Source of the DNA: Actinophytocola sp.
GTDB taxonomy: Bacteria > Actinomycetota > Actinomycetes > Mycobacteriales > Pseudonocardiaceae
Direction of reading: 5' to 3'
NCBI GenBank assembly: GCA_009377475.1
Contig: WHTY01000006.1
Location: 26,259-90,258, forward strand
DNA length: 64,000 bases
The notes beneath the pieces were generated by a model. That model had not been told where the DNA came from. It searched no databases and saw only the letters and a list, made by a program, of their open reading frames with translations. Position numbers and translations under genes: made by a program. Positions 24,164-35,616 of this stretch are shown here, piece by piece. Positions within the stretch are counted from its first letter, which is position 1. Every line of letters starts with the position of its first letter.

Positions 24164-26145
24164 GCTGTCTCCTTCTCCGCGTGCACGACGGCGAGCACGG
24201 TCCCGACGTCGACCTGTTGTCCCTGGCTGACCGGTAGTTCCGCGACGATGCCGTCGGCCGGTGCGCTGATCTGGTGCTCCATCTTCATCGCCTCGAGCCA
24301 CAGCAGCGGCTGTCCGGACTCGACGGTGTCGCCCTGCTCGACGGCGACCCGCAGTACCGAGCCGGGCATCGGCGCGAGGAGCGACCCGGCGGGCACGGCG
24401 GCGTCCGGGTCGGTGTAGCGCGGCAACCTGCGCAGGCTGACCGGCCCGAGCGGCGAGTCCACGCAGGTCAGGTCGCCGTAGCGGGCGACGTCGAAGGTGC
24501 GCCGTACCCCTTCGACGGTGAGCACCACCCGGTCCGGTGTGGACGCGACGAGTTCGACGCCCTCGACGTCCAGCCCGGAGCGCGTGATGCGGTAGTCGAC
24601 GTCGACGGTGTCCTCGCCGACGCGGTAGCTCTTGCGCTGCCGCTGCGAGGGGACATTGCGCCAGCCGCTCGGCAGTCCGGAAAGGACCTTCGCCTGCGCC
24701 CGGTTGGCGGCGGCTTCGGCGAGCGCAGCGGCGAGCGCGCTCAGCTCACTCGCGCGGTCGTCGGCCAGCGGCCGCGCGAGGGTGTCGAGTCCGTGGCGGT
24801 CGAAGAACGCGGTGTCGGTCTCCCCCGCCAGGAACGCCGGGTGCCGCAGCACGGTGACCAGCAGGTCCCGGTTGGTGACGAGGCCGTGGATCTTGCTGCC
24901 CGCCAACGCCGCCGCGAGCGTGCGAGCCGCCTCCCCGCGGGTCGGCGCCCAGGCGATGACCTTGGCGAGCATCGGGTCGTAGTGCACCCCGACGACCGAG
25001 CCGCTCTCGAAGCCCGAGTCGAGCCGGATGCCGCCGCGCGGCGGGATCCGGAACTCGGTCGCCACGCGGGGCACGTCCAGCGCGTGGACGGTGCCGCTCT
25101 GCGGCTGCCAGTCCTGCCCAGGATCCTCGGCGTAGAGACGCACCTCGATGGCGTGCCCCTGCTGGGCGGGTGGCTCCGGTGCCAGCCGGTCGGACTCTGC
25201 GATGCGCAGTTGCAGCCCGACCAGGTCGAGTCCGGTGACGCACTCGGTGACCGGGTGCTCCACCTGCAGGCGGGTGTTCATCTCCAGGAAGAAAAAGCTA
25301 CCGCTGTCTAGCCCGGGTGTGGGTGTCCCACGAGGCACAGCCAGGAACTCGACCGTGCCCGCGCCGACGTAGCCGATGGCCTTCGCGGCGGCGCGCGCGG
25401 CGTCGAACAGCTGCTGCCGCATCGCGTCGTCCACCAGCGGCGACGGCGCTTCCTCGATGACCTTCTGGTGACGTCGCTGGATGGAGCACTCGCGCTCGCC
25501 GACCGCCCAGATGGTGCCGTGCTCGTCCGCGAGCACCTGCACCTCGATGTGGCGTCCGGTGGGCAGGTAGCGCTCGCAGAACACCGTGGCGTCACCGAAC
25601 GCCGACCCGGCCTCGGCGGACGCCGCCTTGATGGCGTCGTCCAGCGCATCGAGGTCGTGCACCACGCGCATGCCACGACCGCCGCCACCGGCGGACGCCT
25701 TCACCAGCACCGGGAGCTGGTCCGCCGTGATCTCGCCGGGGTCCAGTTCGGACAGTACCGGCACCCCGGCGTCGGCCATGATCCGCTTGGCCTCCACTTT
25801 GGAACCCATCGACGCGATCGCGGCGGGCGGCGGGCCGATCCACGTCAGCCCGGCGTCGACGACCGCCTGCGCGAAGTCGGCGTTCTCGGACAGGAAGCCG
25901 TAGCCGGGATGGATGGCGTCGGCACCGGCCTGGTGTGCGGCCTCGATGATGAGGTCGCCGCGCAGGTACGTCTCGGACGGCGTGTTGCCCGGCAGCCGGA
26001 CGGCGGCGTCGGCCTCGCGGGTGTGCGGCAGGTCCGCGTCGGCGTCGGAGAACACGGCAACGGTGCCGATCCCGGCGTCCGCGCAGCTGCGGAACACCCG
26101 GCGCGCGATCTCACCCCGGTTGGCCACCAGCACGGAGTTGATCAT
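24160..26145 (-). CDS. Biotin-dependent acyl-CoA carboxylase alpha subunit (biotin carboxylase + BCCP)
   Basis: A 661-residue subunit. Biotin carboxylase spans residues 1-445 (VLVANRGEIARRV, the ATP-grasp glycine loop SAGGGGRGM, FLEMNTRLQVEHPVTE). A linker/BT domain follows, then a biotinyl domain ending in EAMKMEH with Lys621 as the biotin site. Between EFLAV and FFFLEMN there is an extra stretch PRGTPTPGLDSGS not usual in the family. With the beta subunit encoded next door it would carboxylate methylcrotonyl-, geranyl- or a related enoyl-CoA; the substrate cannot be read from sequence. Confidence 0.92.
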   Translation of the reverse strand: MINSVLVANRGEIARRVFRSCADAGIGTVAVFSDADADLPHTREADAAVRLPGNTPSETYLRGDLIIEAAHQAGADAIHPGYGFLSENADFAQAVVDAGLTWIGPPPAAIASMGSKVEAKRIMADAGVPVLSELDPGEITADQLPVLVKASAGGGGRGMRVVHDLDALDDAIKAASAEAGSAFGDATVFCERYLPTGRHIEVQVLADEHGTIWAVGERECSIQRRHQKVIEEAPSPLVDDAMRQQLFDAARAAAKAIGYVGAGTVEFLAVPRGTPTPGLDSGSFFFLEMNTRLQVEHPVTECVTGLDLVGLQLRIAESDRLAPEPPAQQGHAIEVRLYAEDPGQDWQPQSGTVHALDVPRVATEFRIPPRGGIRLDSGFESGSVVGVHYDPMLAKVIAWAPTRGEAARTLAAALAGSKIHGLVTNRDLLVTVLRHPAFLAGETDTAFFDRHGLDTLARPLADDRASELSALAAALAEAAANRAQAKVLSGLPSGWRNVPSQRQRKSYRVGEDTVDVDYRITRSGLDVEGVELVASTPDRVVLTVEGVRRTFDVARYGDLTCVDSPLGPVSLRRLPRYTDPDAAVPAGSLLAPMPGSVLRVAVEQGDTVESGQPLLWLEAMKMEHQISAPADGIVAELPVSQGQQVDVGTVLAVVHAEKETA

Positions 26146-26160
26146 GGTGCCCCCTCCCCT

Positions 26161-26275
26161 GCGGTGAAAGACGCTTTCGCTGCGTTGGGTGCGGTGAATG
26201 ACGCTTTCGCTGCGTTGGGTGCGGTGAATGACGCTTTCGCTGCGTCCAGTGCACTGAAAGCGTCTTTCACCGCGC
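26161..26275. repeat. 30-bp tandem array with an inverted copy, inside an operon
   Basis: Three direct 30-base units (26161-26190, 26191-26220, 26221-26250; core GACGCTTTCGCTGCGTTGGG) are followed by an inverted partial copy at 26252-26275. That copy can pair with the first unit (GGTGAAAGACGCTTTC). The array fills the gap between carboxylase beta and alpha, the only wide gap in the otherwise tightly packed operon. The same core forms the outer arms of the repeat at 6621-6760. Confidence 0.9.
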
Positions 26276-26289
26276 CGCCAACACCGTGC

Positions 26290-27884
<1,595 letters not shown>

Positions 27885-27888
<4 letters not shown>

Positions 27889-29033
27889 GATGTGTACCCC
27901 AACAGTTTCGCCGCGAGACCATTCATGATCTCGTTCGTGCCACCACCGATGCCCAGAATCCGCATGTCCCGGTACTGACGCTCCACTTCGGACTCCGTCA
28001 TGTACCCGAGCCCGCCGTGCAGTTGGACCGCCTCGTTCGCGACCCACTCCCCCGCCTCCACGGCGGTGTTCTTCGCGAACGCCACCTGTGTCAGCACGTT
28101 CTCCCCCGCGATGTACCGCCGCGTCAGGTCGCGGGTGTAGACGCGGGCGACGTCGGTGCGCCGCGCCATCTCGGTGAGTTTGTGCTGCACCAGTTGCCGC
28201 GAGATCAGCGGTCGTCCGAACGTCTCCCTGTCGCGGCACCACGCCACGGTCACGTCGAGACACCGCTGCGCTGCCGCATACGCCTGCACCGCGAGGCTGA
28301 GTCGTTCGCTGACGAAGTTCTGCGCGATCTGCACGAACCCGGTGTTCTCCTCACCGACCAGGTTCGACGCGGGCACCCGGCAGTCCTGAAAGGACAGCTC
28401 GGCGGTGTCCGAGCAGCGCCAGCCCATCTTGTCCAGCTTGCGCGACACCGTGAAGCCCGGTGTGTCCCGTTCGATCACCAGCAACGACACCCCGTGCGCC
28501 CCCGGCCCACCGGTGCGCACCGCCGTCGTCACGAAGTCCGCCCGACAGCCGGAGGTGATGAACGTCTTGGCGCCGTTGACGACGTAGTCGTCTCCGTCCC
28601 GTTTGGCGGTGGTGCGGATGCCCGCGACGTCGGAGCCGCCGTCCGGTTCGGTGATCGCGAGCGAGCCGATCTTCTCGCCGTTGAGCGTGGGCCGGACCCA
28701 GCGATCGATCTGCGCGGGATCGTTCGCGGTCGCGATGTGCGGCAGCGCGATGCCGTGCGTGAACAACGATGCGATCAGGCCACCGGACGCACCCGCGTAG
28801 ATCATTTCCTCGGCCACGACCAGCGCGTCGATCGCGTCGCCGCCACCGCCCCCGACGTCCTCGGGGAACGCCAGCCCGAGCAGCCCGACGTCGGCGGCCT
28901 TGCGGTGCAGCTCGCGCGGCAGTTCGCCGTCGCGCTCCCAGCCGTCCTGGTGTGGCAGGATCTGCTCGCGGGTGAACCGGCGCACGGTCTCCCGCAGTGC
29001 CTGCCGCTCCGGTGTCTCGAACGGGTCTGTCAC
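27885..29033 (-). CDS. Acyl-CoA dehydrogenase (AtuD/isovaleryl-like)
   Basis: A 382-residue acyl-CoA dehydrogenase: LAFPEDVGGGGGDA, ITEPDGGSDVAG, GAKTFITSG, and the ending LHGGLGYMTESEVERQYRD followed by GGGTNEIM. The start is not certain. GTG at 29033 gives VTDPFETPERQ, the usual N terminus of this group. An in-frame GTG at 29069 overlaps the upstream stop as GTGA with GGAGG close by and would add 12 residues. It is the first dehydrogenation step candidate in the operon. Confidence 0.9.
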
Positions 29034-29065
29034 AGTGCTCGATGGTTCGTTCCTGCCAGCAGAAC

Positions 29066-30748
29066 TCACAGCTCCTCCGGGATGTCGATGTGGCGGGATC
29101 GCAGCCATTCGCCGAGGCCCTTGGCCTGCGGGTCGAACCGGGCCTGGGAGGCGACACCCTGGCCGAGGATGTCGTCGATGACGAAGTTCAGCGCCCACAG
29201 GTTGCCGAACACATGCCTGCTCACCGGAAGGTCGGCGGTCTCCGGCAGCAGCCGCCGGAGCTCGTCGACGGTCAGCGCGTGCACCAGCCAGCGCCACGCG
29301 CGTTCGGAACGCACCCAGACGCCGAGGTTGGCGCTGCCGCCCTTGTCGCCGCTGCGGGCTCCAGCGACGGTGCCCAGCGGCGCGCGGCGCGTCGGCCCTT
29401 CAATCGGCTCGGGCAGCGCTGGCTCCGCGACGTCGGCGAGCTGCTGCGTGCGGGCGGACGGGGCGACGTCGACCCGACGACTATCCGGCAACACCGCGAC
29501 GTGCGGGACCGCCTTGGCGTCCACGAACACCGCCCGGTACACCCCGTACGGCGAGGCGTCCGACGGCGGCGCGGTGACGGTGAAGCCCGGGTAGCTGGCC
29601 AGCGCCAGCTCGATCGCCGCGCCGCTGAACGGCCTGCCGATCTTGGCGGCGTCGGTGTCCTTGACCGCGCACTGCAACAGCGCGCTGGCCTGCTGCTCGG
29701 TCGGCGCGTCCGCGACGTCGGTGCGTGCCAACGTCCAGTCGATCTCGGCGGGCGGGTTGTCCGCGAGCGCGGCGTGCACCTGGCGCTTGATCAGCTTGGC
29801 CTTGGCGTCGATGTCCAGTCCAGTGAGGACGAACGTCACGGCGTTGCGGAAGCCGCCGAGGGTGTTGAGGCACACCTTCAGCTCCGGTGGTGGCGGCTCG
29901 CCCCGCACGCCGGAGATGCGCACGCGGTCGGGGCCTTCCTCGGCGAGTTGGATGGTGTCGAACCGCGCGGTGACGTCCGGCCCGGCATAGCGGGCTCCGG
30001 CGATCTCGTACAGCAGTTGCGCGGTGACGGTGCCCAGGGTGACCGCGCCGCCGGTGCCGTCGTGTTTGGTGATGACGCTGGTGCCGTCGTCGGCGATCTC
30101 CGCGATCGGGAAGCCGGGGCGGTCGAGCGAGTCGAGTTCGGTGAAGAACGCGTAGTTGCCGCCGGTAGCCTGCGCGCCGCACTCGATGACGTGCCCCGCG
30201 ACGACCGCGCCCGCGAGCGCGTCGTAGTCCTCGACGTCCCAGCCGTAGTGCGCGGCGGCGGGCCCGACGACCAGCGACGCGTCGGTGACCCGGCCGGTGA
30301 CGACGACGTCCGCCCCGCCGCGCAGGCACTCCGCGATGCCCCACGCGCCGAGGTAGGCGTTGGCGGTCAGCGGCTGGCCGAGGTCCAGTTCCTCGGCGCG
30401 GGCCCGCAGGTCGTCGCCTTCGACGTGGGCGATCCGGGCGTCGACGTCCAGCTCAGCGCTCAGCTCCCGCAGCGCGTCGGCCAGCCCGGCCGGGTTGAGC
30501 CCGCCCGCGTTGACGACGATCTTCACGTCTTTCTCGATCGCGAGCGCCAGGTTCTCCCGCATCTGCCGCAGGAACGTCTTGGCGTAGCCGCGGTTCGGGT
30601 CCTTCATCAGGTCGCGGCCGAGGATGAGCATGGTCAGCTCGGCGAGGTAGTCGCCGGTGAGGTAGTTCAGCTCGCCGCCGGTCAGCATCTCGGTGACGGC
30701 GGCGAAGCGGTCGCCGTAGAAGCCGGAGGCGTTGCCGATACGGATCAC
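29066..30748 (-). CDS. atuA: AtuA family protein (acyclic terpene utilisation)
   Basis: A 560-residue protein of the AtuA/DUF1446 family. The N-terminal domain begins [14 protein letters not shown] and contains [29 protein letters not shown] and [17 protein letters not shown]. The C-terminal domain starts near residue 455 with [18 protein letters not shown]. AtuA is required for citronellol/geraniol degradation in Pseudomonas, but its reaction is not known. The ATG overlaps the upstream stop in an ATGA. Confidence 0.9.
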   Translation of the reverse strand: MIRIGNASGFYGDRFAAVTEMLTGGELNYLTGDYLAELTMLILGRDLMKDPNRGYAKTFLRQMRENLALAIEKDVKIVVNAGGLNPAGLADALRELSAELDVDARIAHVEGDDLRARAEELDLGQPLTANAYLGAWGIAECLRGGADVVVTGRVTDASLVVGPAAAHYGWDVEDYDALAGAVVAGHVIECGAQATGGNYAFFTELDSLDRPGFPIAEIADDGTSVITKHDGTGGAVTLGTVTAQLLYEIAGARYAGPDVTARFDTIQLAEEGPDRVRISGVRGEPPPPELKVCLNTLGGFRNAVTFVLTGLDIDAKAKLIKRQVHAALADNPPAEIDWTLARTDVADAPTEQQASALLQCAVKDTDAAKIGRPFSGAAIELALASYPGFTVTAPPSDASPYGVYRAVFVDAKAVPHVAVLPDSRRVDVAPSARTQQLADVAEPALPEPIEGPTRRAPLGTVAGARSGDKGGSANLGVWVRSERAWRWLVHALTVDELRRLLPETADLPVSRHVFGNLWALNFVIDDILGQGVASQARFDPQAKGLGEWLRSRHIDIPEEL

Positions 30749-31542
30749 GTGAACTGCCCTGCCTTCCTACCGCCGCCGGGCGGTCCCGCGAACGCCTGCG
30801 CGATGCTCAGCCACGTGTCGGCGTCGGCGCCCTCGGCGGTCAACGTCGTGTCGGCGCGGTGCCTGCGCTGTGTGACGAGCAGGCAGAACTCCAGCCCGTC
30901 GCCGGTGACGCGCTGGGTGGCGTCCTCGGGTCCCCAGGTCCAGGTGTCGCCCTCCGGGCCGGTCAGCTCCACCCGGAACGGCTCGGTCGGCGCGACCATC
31001 CCGTTGACGGCGTAGGCGAAGTCGCGCGTGCGCACGCCGATGTGGGCGACGTGCCGGAGCCGGGCGGTCGGCTCGCGAGTGACGCCCAGCGCGTCGTAGA
31101 CGTCCTGGCCGTGCGCCCAGGTCTCCATGATGCGGGCGGTGGCCATGGACGCGGGGCTCATCGGTGGGCCGAACCACGGGACCTTGGTGCCCTCCGGCAC
31201 GGTGGCCAACGCGTCGCGCAGCTCAGCGCGGCCCTGTCGCCACGCGGCAAGCAACTCGGCGGGACTGCGCTTCGCCCCGGCGTTCGCGGCGTCGTCCACC
31301 AGCGCCGTCGGGTCGGTCTCGGCAGCGACCCGCTCCAGTTCGCTCATGAAGACGTCCGGCTTGCTCGCGGCGAGCGACGCCTGCTGGTCGGTCCAGGCGA
31401 GGTGGGCGATCTGGTGCGCGATGGTCCAGCCCGCCGCCGGGGTGTCGAGTGCCCACTGCTCATCGGACAACCCGGCAACGACCTGGTCCAGTTCTTCGCT
31501 CTCGGCCGCCAGATCGGCGAGGACAGCCGACAGTTCGACCAT
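30745..31542 (-). CDS. TIGR03084 family metal-binding protein (DinB-like)
   Basis: A 265-residue protein of the mycothiol-dependent maleylpyruvate isomerase-like (DinB) superfamily, TIGR03084 type. The metal site candidates are in [11 protein letters not shown] (two His), [16 protein letters not shown] and the following VAHIG. Family members accompany AtuA and acyl-CoA carboxylase genes in many actinobacteria; their reaction is unknown. It heads the operon. GGAGG lies 6 bases before the ATG at 31542. An in-frame ATG 18 bases upstream is possible but has no comparable ribosome site. Confidence 0.88.
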   Translation of the reverse strand: MVELSAVLADLAAESEELDQVVAGLSDEQWALDTPAAGWTIAHQIAHLAWTDQQASLAASKPDVFMSELERVAAETDPTALVDDAANAGAKRSPAELLAAWRQGRAELRDALATVPEGTKVPWFGPPMSPASMATARIMETWAHGQDVYDALGVTREPTARLRHVAHIGVRTRDFAYAVNGMVAPTEPFRVELTGPEGDTWTWGPEDATQRVTGDGLEFCLLVTQRRHRADTTLTAEGADADTWLSIAQAFAGPPGGGRKAGQFT

Positions 31543-31614
31543 GCGATCCTCCTGCTTCATTGCCTGGGACGCATCCTGCGCTTGTTCGCTCACCCTGGCA
31601 CCCGGAGCAGAAAA

Positions 31615-31636
31615 AAGCAAGCACGCGTGCTTGTTT
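31615..31636. promoter_or_regulatory. Palindromic operator, probably for the operon's TetR protein
   Basis: A 22-bp palindrome AAGCAAGCACG/CGTGCTTGTTT with 10 of 11 paired positions, centred 83 bases upstream of the first operon gene. Its size and symmetry suit a TetR-family dimer. It also lies on the side of the divergent P450 gene, whose start is 534 bases away. Confidence 0.6.
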
Positions 31637-32157
31637 TGTGGCGGAGGGCTTCCGGGTCGCCAGGTGAGCCGCGACCGCACCTGCCTCCCCGGCCGCGTGA
31701 CCAGGCCGGGGCACGGCCGCCCATCCGACGCCGACCCCGCCTACCGCGCGGTGTTGTTCGTCGTATCGGACAAGCCAGACATTCTCGCGCAACACCACGC
31801 GGGTGGTTGATCAACAACCGTCGGACGATGGCTACACGCCAGCCCGGCGCAGCGCGGGTACCGCGCGGTGCGCCACCTTCGCCAGGCATATTGCCACGAT
31901 AACCAGACAATCAGCGCCAAACCGGACGCAAATCGCGCAATACCCCTGGCGAAGCCGGGTACGGACGCCGCTGCGGCTGAGGCCAGCCAGCGGCAGCCCG
32001 AGACCGCAGCCCGAGATCAGCCAGCCACTGCCCGAGGCTCGTCCGGGGGCCAGTAACGGACCACGCCATCCCCCACCCGGTCGCACCCTCTTGACGCGCG
32101 GCCAACAACGCGCAACCGTGAGTTGTACATCCGTATAGCGCACCCCAGCGCACCCCT
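31637..32157. other. Divergent intergenic region without a recognisable gene
   Basis: About 520 bases between the operator and the P450 gene. A perfect 10-bp palindrome GTTGATCAAC lies near 31805. I see no convincing coding frame, RNA gene or terminator. Promoters for the divergent P450 are expected here but no consensus is clear. Confidence 0.5.
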
Positions 32158-32169
32158 CGGGAGGACTCG

Positions 32170-33618
32170 ATGCCGAACGACCTCGTGACCGGCCTCCGCG
32201 AACGCGTCCCGACGCTGACCTCGCTGCCGCTCCCCCGCGCCGTCGACGACAAGGTGCTTCGCAAGACCTGGCCGTCGGAGCCGTTCGCCGAACCCCCTGC
32301 CGGCAGCGACCTCAAGCCGGTGCCCGGCGACTTCGGCGCGCCGTTCGTCGGCCACAGTCTTGAGTACATGCGCTACGGCCTCGACTTCGCGCTGCGCCGT
32401 TACGAGCGCTACGGCCCGGTGTCGTGGTCCGGCATCCTCGGCGAGCGGATGGTCAACCTCGTCGGTCCGGACGCCGCGCAGCAGGTGCTCGCCAACGGCG
32501 ACAAGGCCTTCTCCCAAGAGGGCTGGCACTTCTTCATCGACAAGTTCTTCCACCGCGGCCTGATGCTGCTCGACTTCGACGAGCACAAGTTCCACCGCAG
32601 GATCATGCAGCAGGCGTTCACCCGCCCCCGGATGGCCGGATACGCCGACCACGTCGCCGCCGCCGTCCGCGCGGGCATGCACGACTGGCCCACCGGACAG
32701 CGGCTGCGGATGTACTGGCGGCTCAAGCGGCTCACGCTCGACATCGCGGCGCGGGTGTTCATGGACGCGCAGCCCGGCGGCGAGACCGAGCGACTCAACC
32801 GCGCGTTCGTCGACACCGTGCGCGCGAGCACCGCCGTCGTCCGCTACCCGGTGCCGTTCGGCCGGTGGTCGGCTGGCCTGCGCGGCAGGCGGCTGCTTGA
32901 GCGGTACTTCACCGAGAGACTGCCCGCGAAACGCGCCAGCGACGGCTCCGACCTGTTTACCGCGTTGTGCCATGCCACGACCGAGGACGGCGAACGGTTC
33001 GACGACGCCGACGTCGTCAACCACATGATCTTTTTGATGATGGCCGCGCACGACACGTCCACGATCACCAGCACCGCCGCGTTGTACTACCTCGGCAAGC
33101 ACCCCGAATGGCAGGAACGCGTCCGGCAGGAGTCGCTGGCGCTGGGCGACGACGTGCCCGACCTCGCCGCGTTGGAGTCACTGCACTCGCTCGACCTGGT
33201 GATCAAGGAGTCGTTGCGCCTCGTCGCCCCGGTGCCCAGCCTGCCGCGCAAAACCGTGAAAGACGTCGACATCCTGGGCCACTACGTGCCAGCGGGGTCG
33301 TTCGTCGGGCTGTCACCGATGGTGACCCACTTCCTGCCGGAGTACTGGACTCACCCGATGCGGTTTGATCCGGAGCGGTTCGCCGACCACCGGAGGGAGG
33401 ACAAGTCGCACCGGTTCGCCTGGGTCCCCTTCGGCGGCGGCGCGCACAAATGCATCGGGATGCAATTCGGCACCATTGAGGTGAAAGCTCTGCTACACGA
33501 ATTGGTGAGAACCTACCGTTGGAAACTGCCCGAAAACTACCAATCCCGGTGGGATTATGTCGCTTTGCCGGTGCCGGTGGACGGTCTGCCCGTGCAGTTG
33601 CACAGGATTTCCGCGTGA
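32170..33618 (+). CDS. Cytochrome P450
   Basis: A 482-residue P450. It has the I-helix AAHDTST (oxygen-activating Thr), the ExxR motif ESLR, a PxRF-like MRFDPERF, and the heme loop FGGGAHKCIGMQF with Cys428 as ligand. The sequence style (FSQEGWHFFIDKFFHRGLM, then MQQAFTRPRM) places it near the CYP120/CYP51-like branch rather than the usual soluble actinobacterial class, but the substrate is unknown. GGGAGGA lies 5 bases before the ATG. It is transcribed away from the AtuA-type operon and could make the oxidised substrate for it; that is inferred from position only. Confidence 0.93.
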   Translation: MPNDLVTGLRERVPTLTSLPLPRAVDDKVLRKTWPSEPFAEPPAGSDLKPVPGDFGAPFVGHSLEYMRYGLDFALRRYERYGPVSWSGILGERMVNLVGPDAAQQVLANGDKAFSQEGWHFFIDKFFHRGLMLLDFDEHKFHRRIMQQAFTRPRMAGYADHVAAAVRAGMHDWPTGQRLRMYWRLKRLTLDIAARVFMDAQPGGETERLNRAFVDTVRASTAVVRYPVPFGRWSAGLRGRRLLERYFTERLPAKRASDGSDLFTALCHATTEDGERFDDADVVNHMIFLMMAAHDTSTITSTAALYYLGKHPEWQERVRQESLALGDDVPDLAALESLHSLDLVIKESLRLVAPVPSLPRKTVKDVDILGHYVPAGSFVGLSPMVTHFLPEYWTHPMRFDPERFADHRREDKSHRFAWVPFGGGAHKCIGMQFGTIEVKALLHELVRTYRWKLPENYQSRWDYVALPVPVDGLPVQLHRISA

Positions 33619-33804
33619 ATAACATAAAGTAATCAGTAATAGCTCAAGGTCACTCTATCGGCCGGTAGACACGTCACACGGTTCATGGTGATTTAGCAAG
33701 GGTCCGCTCTAAGCCATACTCGCTGTTGGTTTTTGTCCGGCCTGCTAACCCGTTGCGTCGCCACTAAGGCGGCATCAGCGGTAATACCCCGAACGAGGTG
33801 CACC

Positions 33805-35568
33805 TTGAACGACCCGTGTGCTCCGCTCGACAGACGGAGCGCCGCAAGCGATCGGTTCGTCGCCCTCTTTTCCGACGCTCCCCTCGGCATCGCGCTGCTG
33901 GATGCCACCGGTGGCATCGTCACCGCCAACCCCGCCCTCGGCACGCTGCTCGGCATCGACCCCGACGCGCTGGCTGACACGAAATTCACCAGTCACGTCA
34001 CGAGCAAAGCCGACGCCGCCGCGCTGGACGCGCTGCTCGCCGGCTACACCGGCACCGATCCCGACGAGCCGACCCGGTTCGACACCGCGCTGGAACACGC
34101 CGACGACAGCAAGAACTCCGAGGACGGCGGTGCTGGCGATGATGTCCGTGTGAAACTCACGCTGAGTTCGGTGCCCGCCGACCAGGAGGGCATGACGTAC
34201 CCGGTCGTGATGGTCGAAGACGTCACGGACATGAACCTGCTTCAGGAGCGTCTACGGCACCAGAACCTGCACGACCCGCTGACCGGCCTGCCCAACAGCG
34301 TGAACTTCCACGGCCAGCTCGAGTCGGCCATGGTGGACACGTCGCGCGCCACCGTCGCGCTGGTGCTGCTCGACATCGACGGCTTCCGCGTGATCAACGA
34401 CGGTCTCGGTTCCGAGACGGGCGACAAGATCCTGAAGTCGGTCGCTGCCACCCTGCGGCACGTGTTCGGCGGCGAAGAGGAGAACGTCGCTCGCCTCACC
34501 GGGGACGGCTTCGGCGTGCTGCTGCGTGGCGACCTCACCCCACAGCACCTCATCGACCGCGTCGAGCACGCGCTCGACCGGCTCGCCGAACCGATCTACT
34601 TCGGCGACACCGGCGTCGGCATCAGCGCCAGCGCTGGGATCGTGCTGCGCGCTCCCGGCAGCACGTCCGACACCGACCTCCTGCGCGACGCCGAGGTCAC
34701 GCTGCACCGCGCCAAGGAAGCGGGCAGGGCGAAGTGGATGCTGTTCGAGCCGGAGCTGGACACCAAGGACCGGCGGCGCTACCGGCTCGGCGCCGCCATC
34801 GCGGGTGGCCTGGAACGCGGCGAGTTCGCGGTGCATTACCAGCCGACCGTGCGCCTCGACGGCTCGCAGCTCGTGCCGGTCGTCAACGCCAGGCTGTACT
34901 GGAATCACCCCACCGAAGGCCAGCTGGACTGCGACGACTTCGTCCCGCTGGCTGACGCGACCGGGATGACCGTCCGCATCGGCACGTGGATGCTCGGCCA
35001 GGCGCTCAAGGACTACGCCGAGTGGCGCCAGCACGCCGGAGATCGCACACCCGACCTGTGCGTGCTGCCACCCCGGCGACTGGCGATCGACGACGATCTG
35101 GTGCGCATCGTCAACACCCAGCTCAAGAAGCACGACATCCCGTCGACCGCGCTGCGGCTGTGCGCGGACGCCGGCACGCTGGTCGACACCCGGGGCGAGG
35201 TGCACGACTCGCTGAGCGTGCTCAACGAGATCGGCGTCAAGCTCGTGCTTGCCGTGTCAGCGGCCGCCGACCTCGAACTGATCCGCCGCAACGAGCTGCC
35301 GGTGGAGTACGTGTCGCTCACCGGGCAGATCGTCGACGCGCTGCTGGACGCGGCCGAGTCCGGGTCGACGCAGTTCGAGCACCTGCGACACCTCGTCCGC
35401 AGCGCGAAGGAGCTCGGGGTGCGGATCGGCGCGGCGGGTGTGCACACTGAGGAGCAGGCCGACGCGCTCGCGGGCATGGGCGTGGTCGCCGCGCGGGGCC
35501 GGTTCTTCCGTGGCCCGCTGCCCGCAGAAGAGATGACCGAGCTGATCACGGCGGGTTCGCCGACCTGA
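33805..35568 (+). CDS. PAS-GGDEF-EAL protein with both cyclic-di-GMP sites degenerate
   Basis: A protein of 587 residues from TTG at 33805 (GAGGTG 5-6 bases upstream). Residues 15-150 are a PAS-like sensor. The GGDEF fold begins at NLHDPLTGLPN and DIDGFRVIND, but the signature is TGDGF. The EAL fold begins HYQPTVRLDG, but EAL is replaced by NARL, and the DDFGTG, K-x-D and EGVET segments are also lost (LAVSAAAD, VSLTGQ, AAGVHT). It therefore probably neither makes nor degrades cyclic di-GMP and may act as a receptor or scaffold. It is followed 49 bases later by an IS insertion. Confidence 0.85.
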   Translation: MNDPCAPLDRRSAASDRFVALFSDAPLGIALLDATGGIVTANPALGTLLGIDPDALADTKFTSHVTSKADAAALDALLAGYTGTDPDEPTRFDTALEHADDSKNSEDGGAGDDVRVKLTLSSVPADQEGMTYPVVMVEDVTDMNLLQERLRHQNLHDPLTGLPNSVNFHGQLESAMVDTSRATVALVLLDIDGFRVINDGLGSETGDKILKSVAATLRHVFGGEEENVARLTGDGFGVLLRGDLTPQHLIDRVEHALDRLAEPIYFGDTGVGISASAGIVLRAPGSTSDTDLLRDAEVTLHRAKEAGRAKWMLFEPELDTKDRRRYRLGAAIAGGLERGEFAVHYQPTVRLDGSQLVPVVNARLYWNHPTEGQLDCDDFVPLADATGMTVRIGTWMLGQALKDYAEWRQHAGDRTPDLCVLPPRRLAIDDDLVRIVNTQLKKHDIPSTALRLCADAGTLVDTRGEVHDSLSVLNEIGVKLVLAVSAAADLELIRRNELPVEYVSLTGQIVDALLDAAESGSTQFEHLRHLVRSAKELGVRIGAAGVHTEEQADALAGMGVVAARGRFFRGPLPAEEMTELITAGSPT

Positions 35569-35616
35569 CCAGGCCGACGCCGCCCCGCTGGCAGCTCTGC
35601 GGGCGCTTCGCACCGA

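Noticed and set aside
26161..26275. Possible CRISPR array
   Set aside because: Units are contiguous with no unique spacers and there are no cas genes; the same holds for the arrays at 55157 and 58753.
28997..31015. A 672-codon plus-strand frame opposite atuA
   Set aside because: Same reason; no ribosome site and no family pattern.
31832..32143. Minus-strand frame in the gap before the P450 gene
   Set aside because: No ribosome site, no recognisable domain, and composition not convincingly coding.
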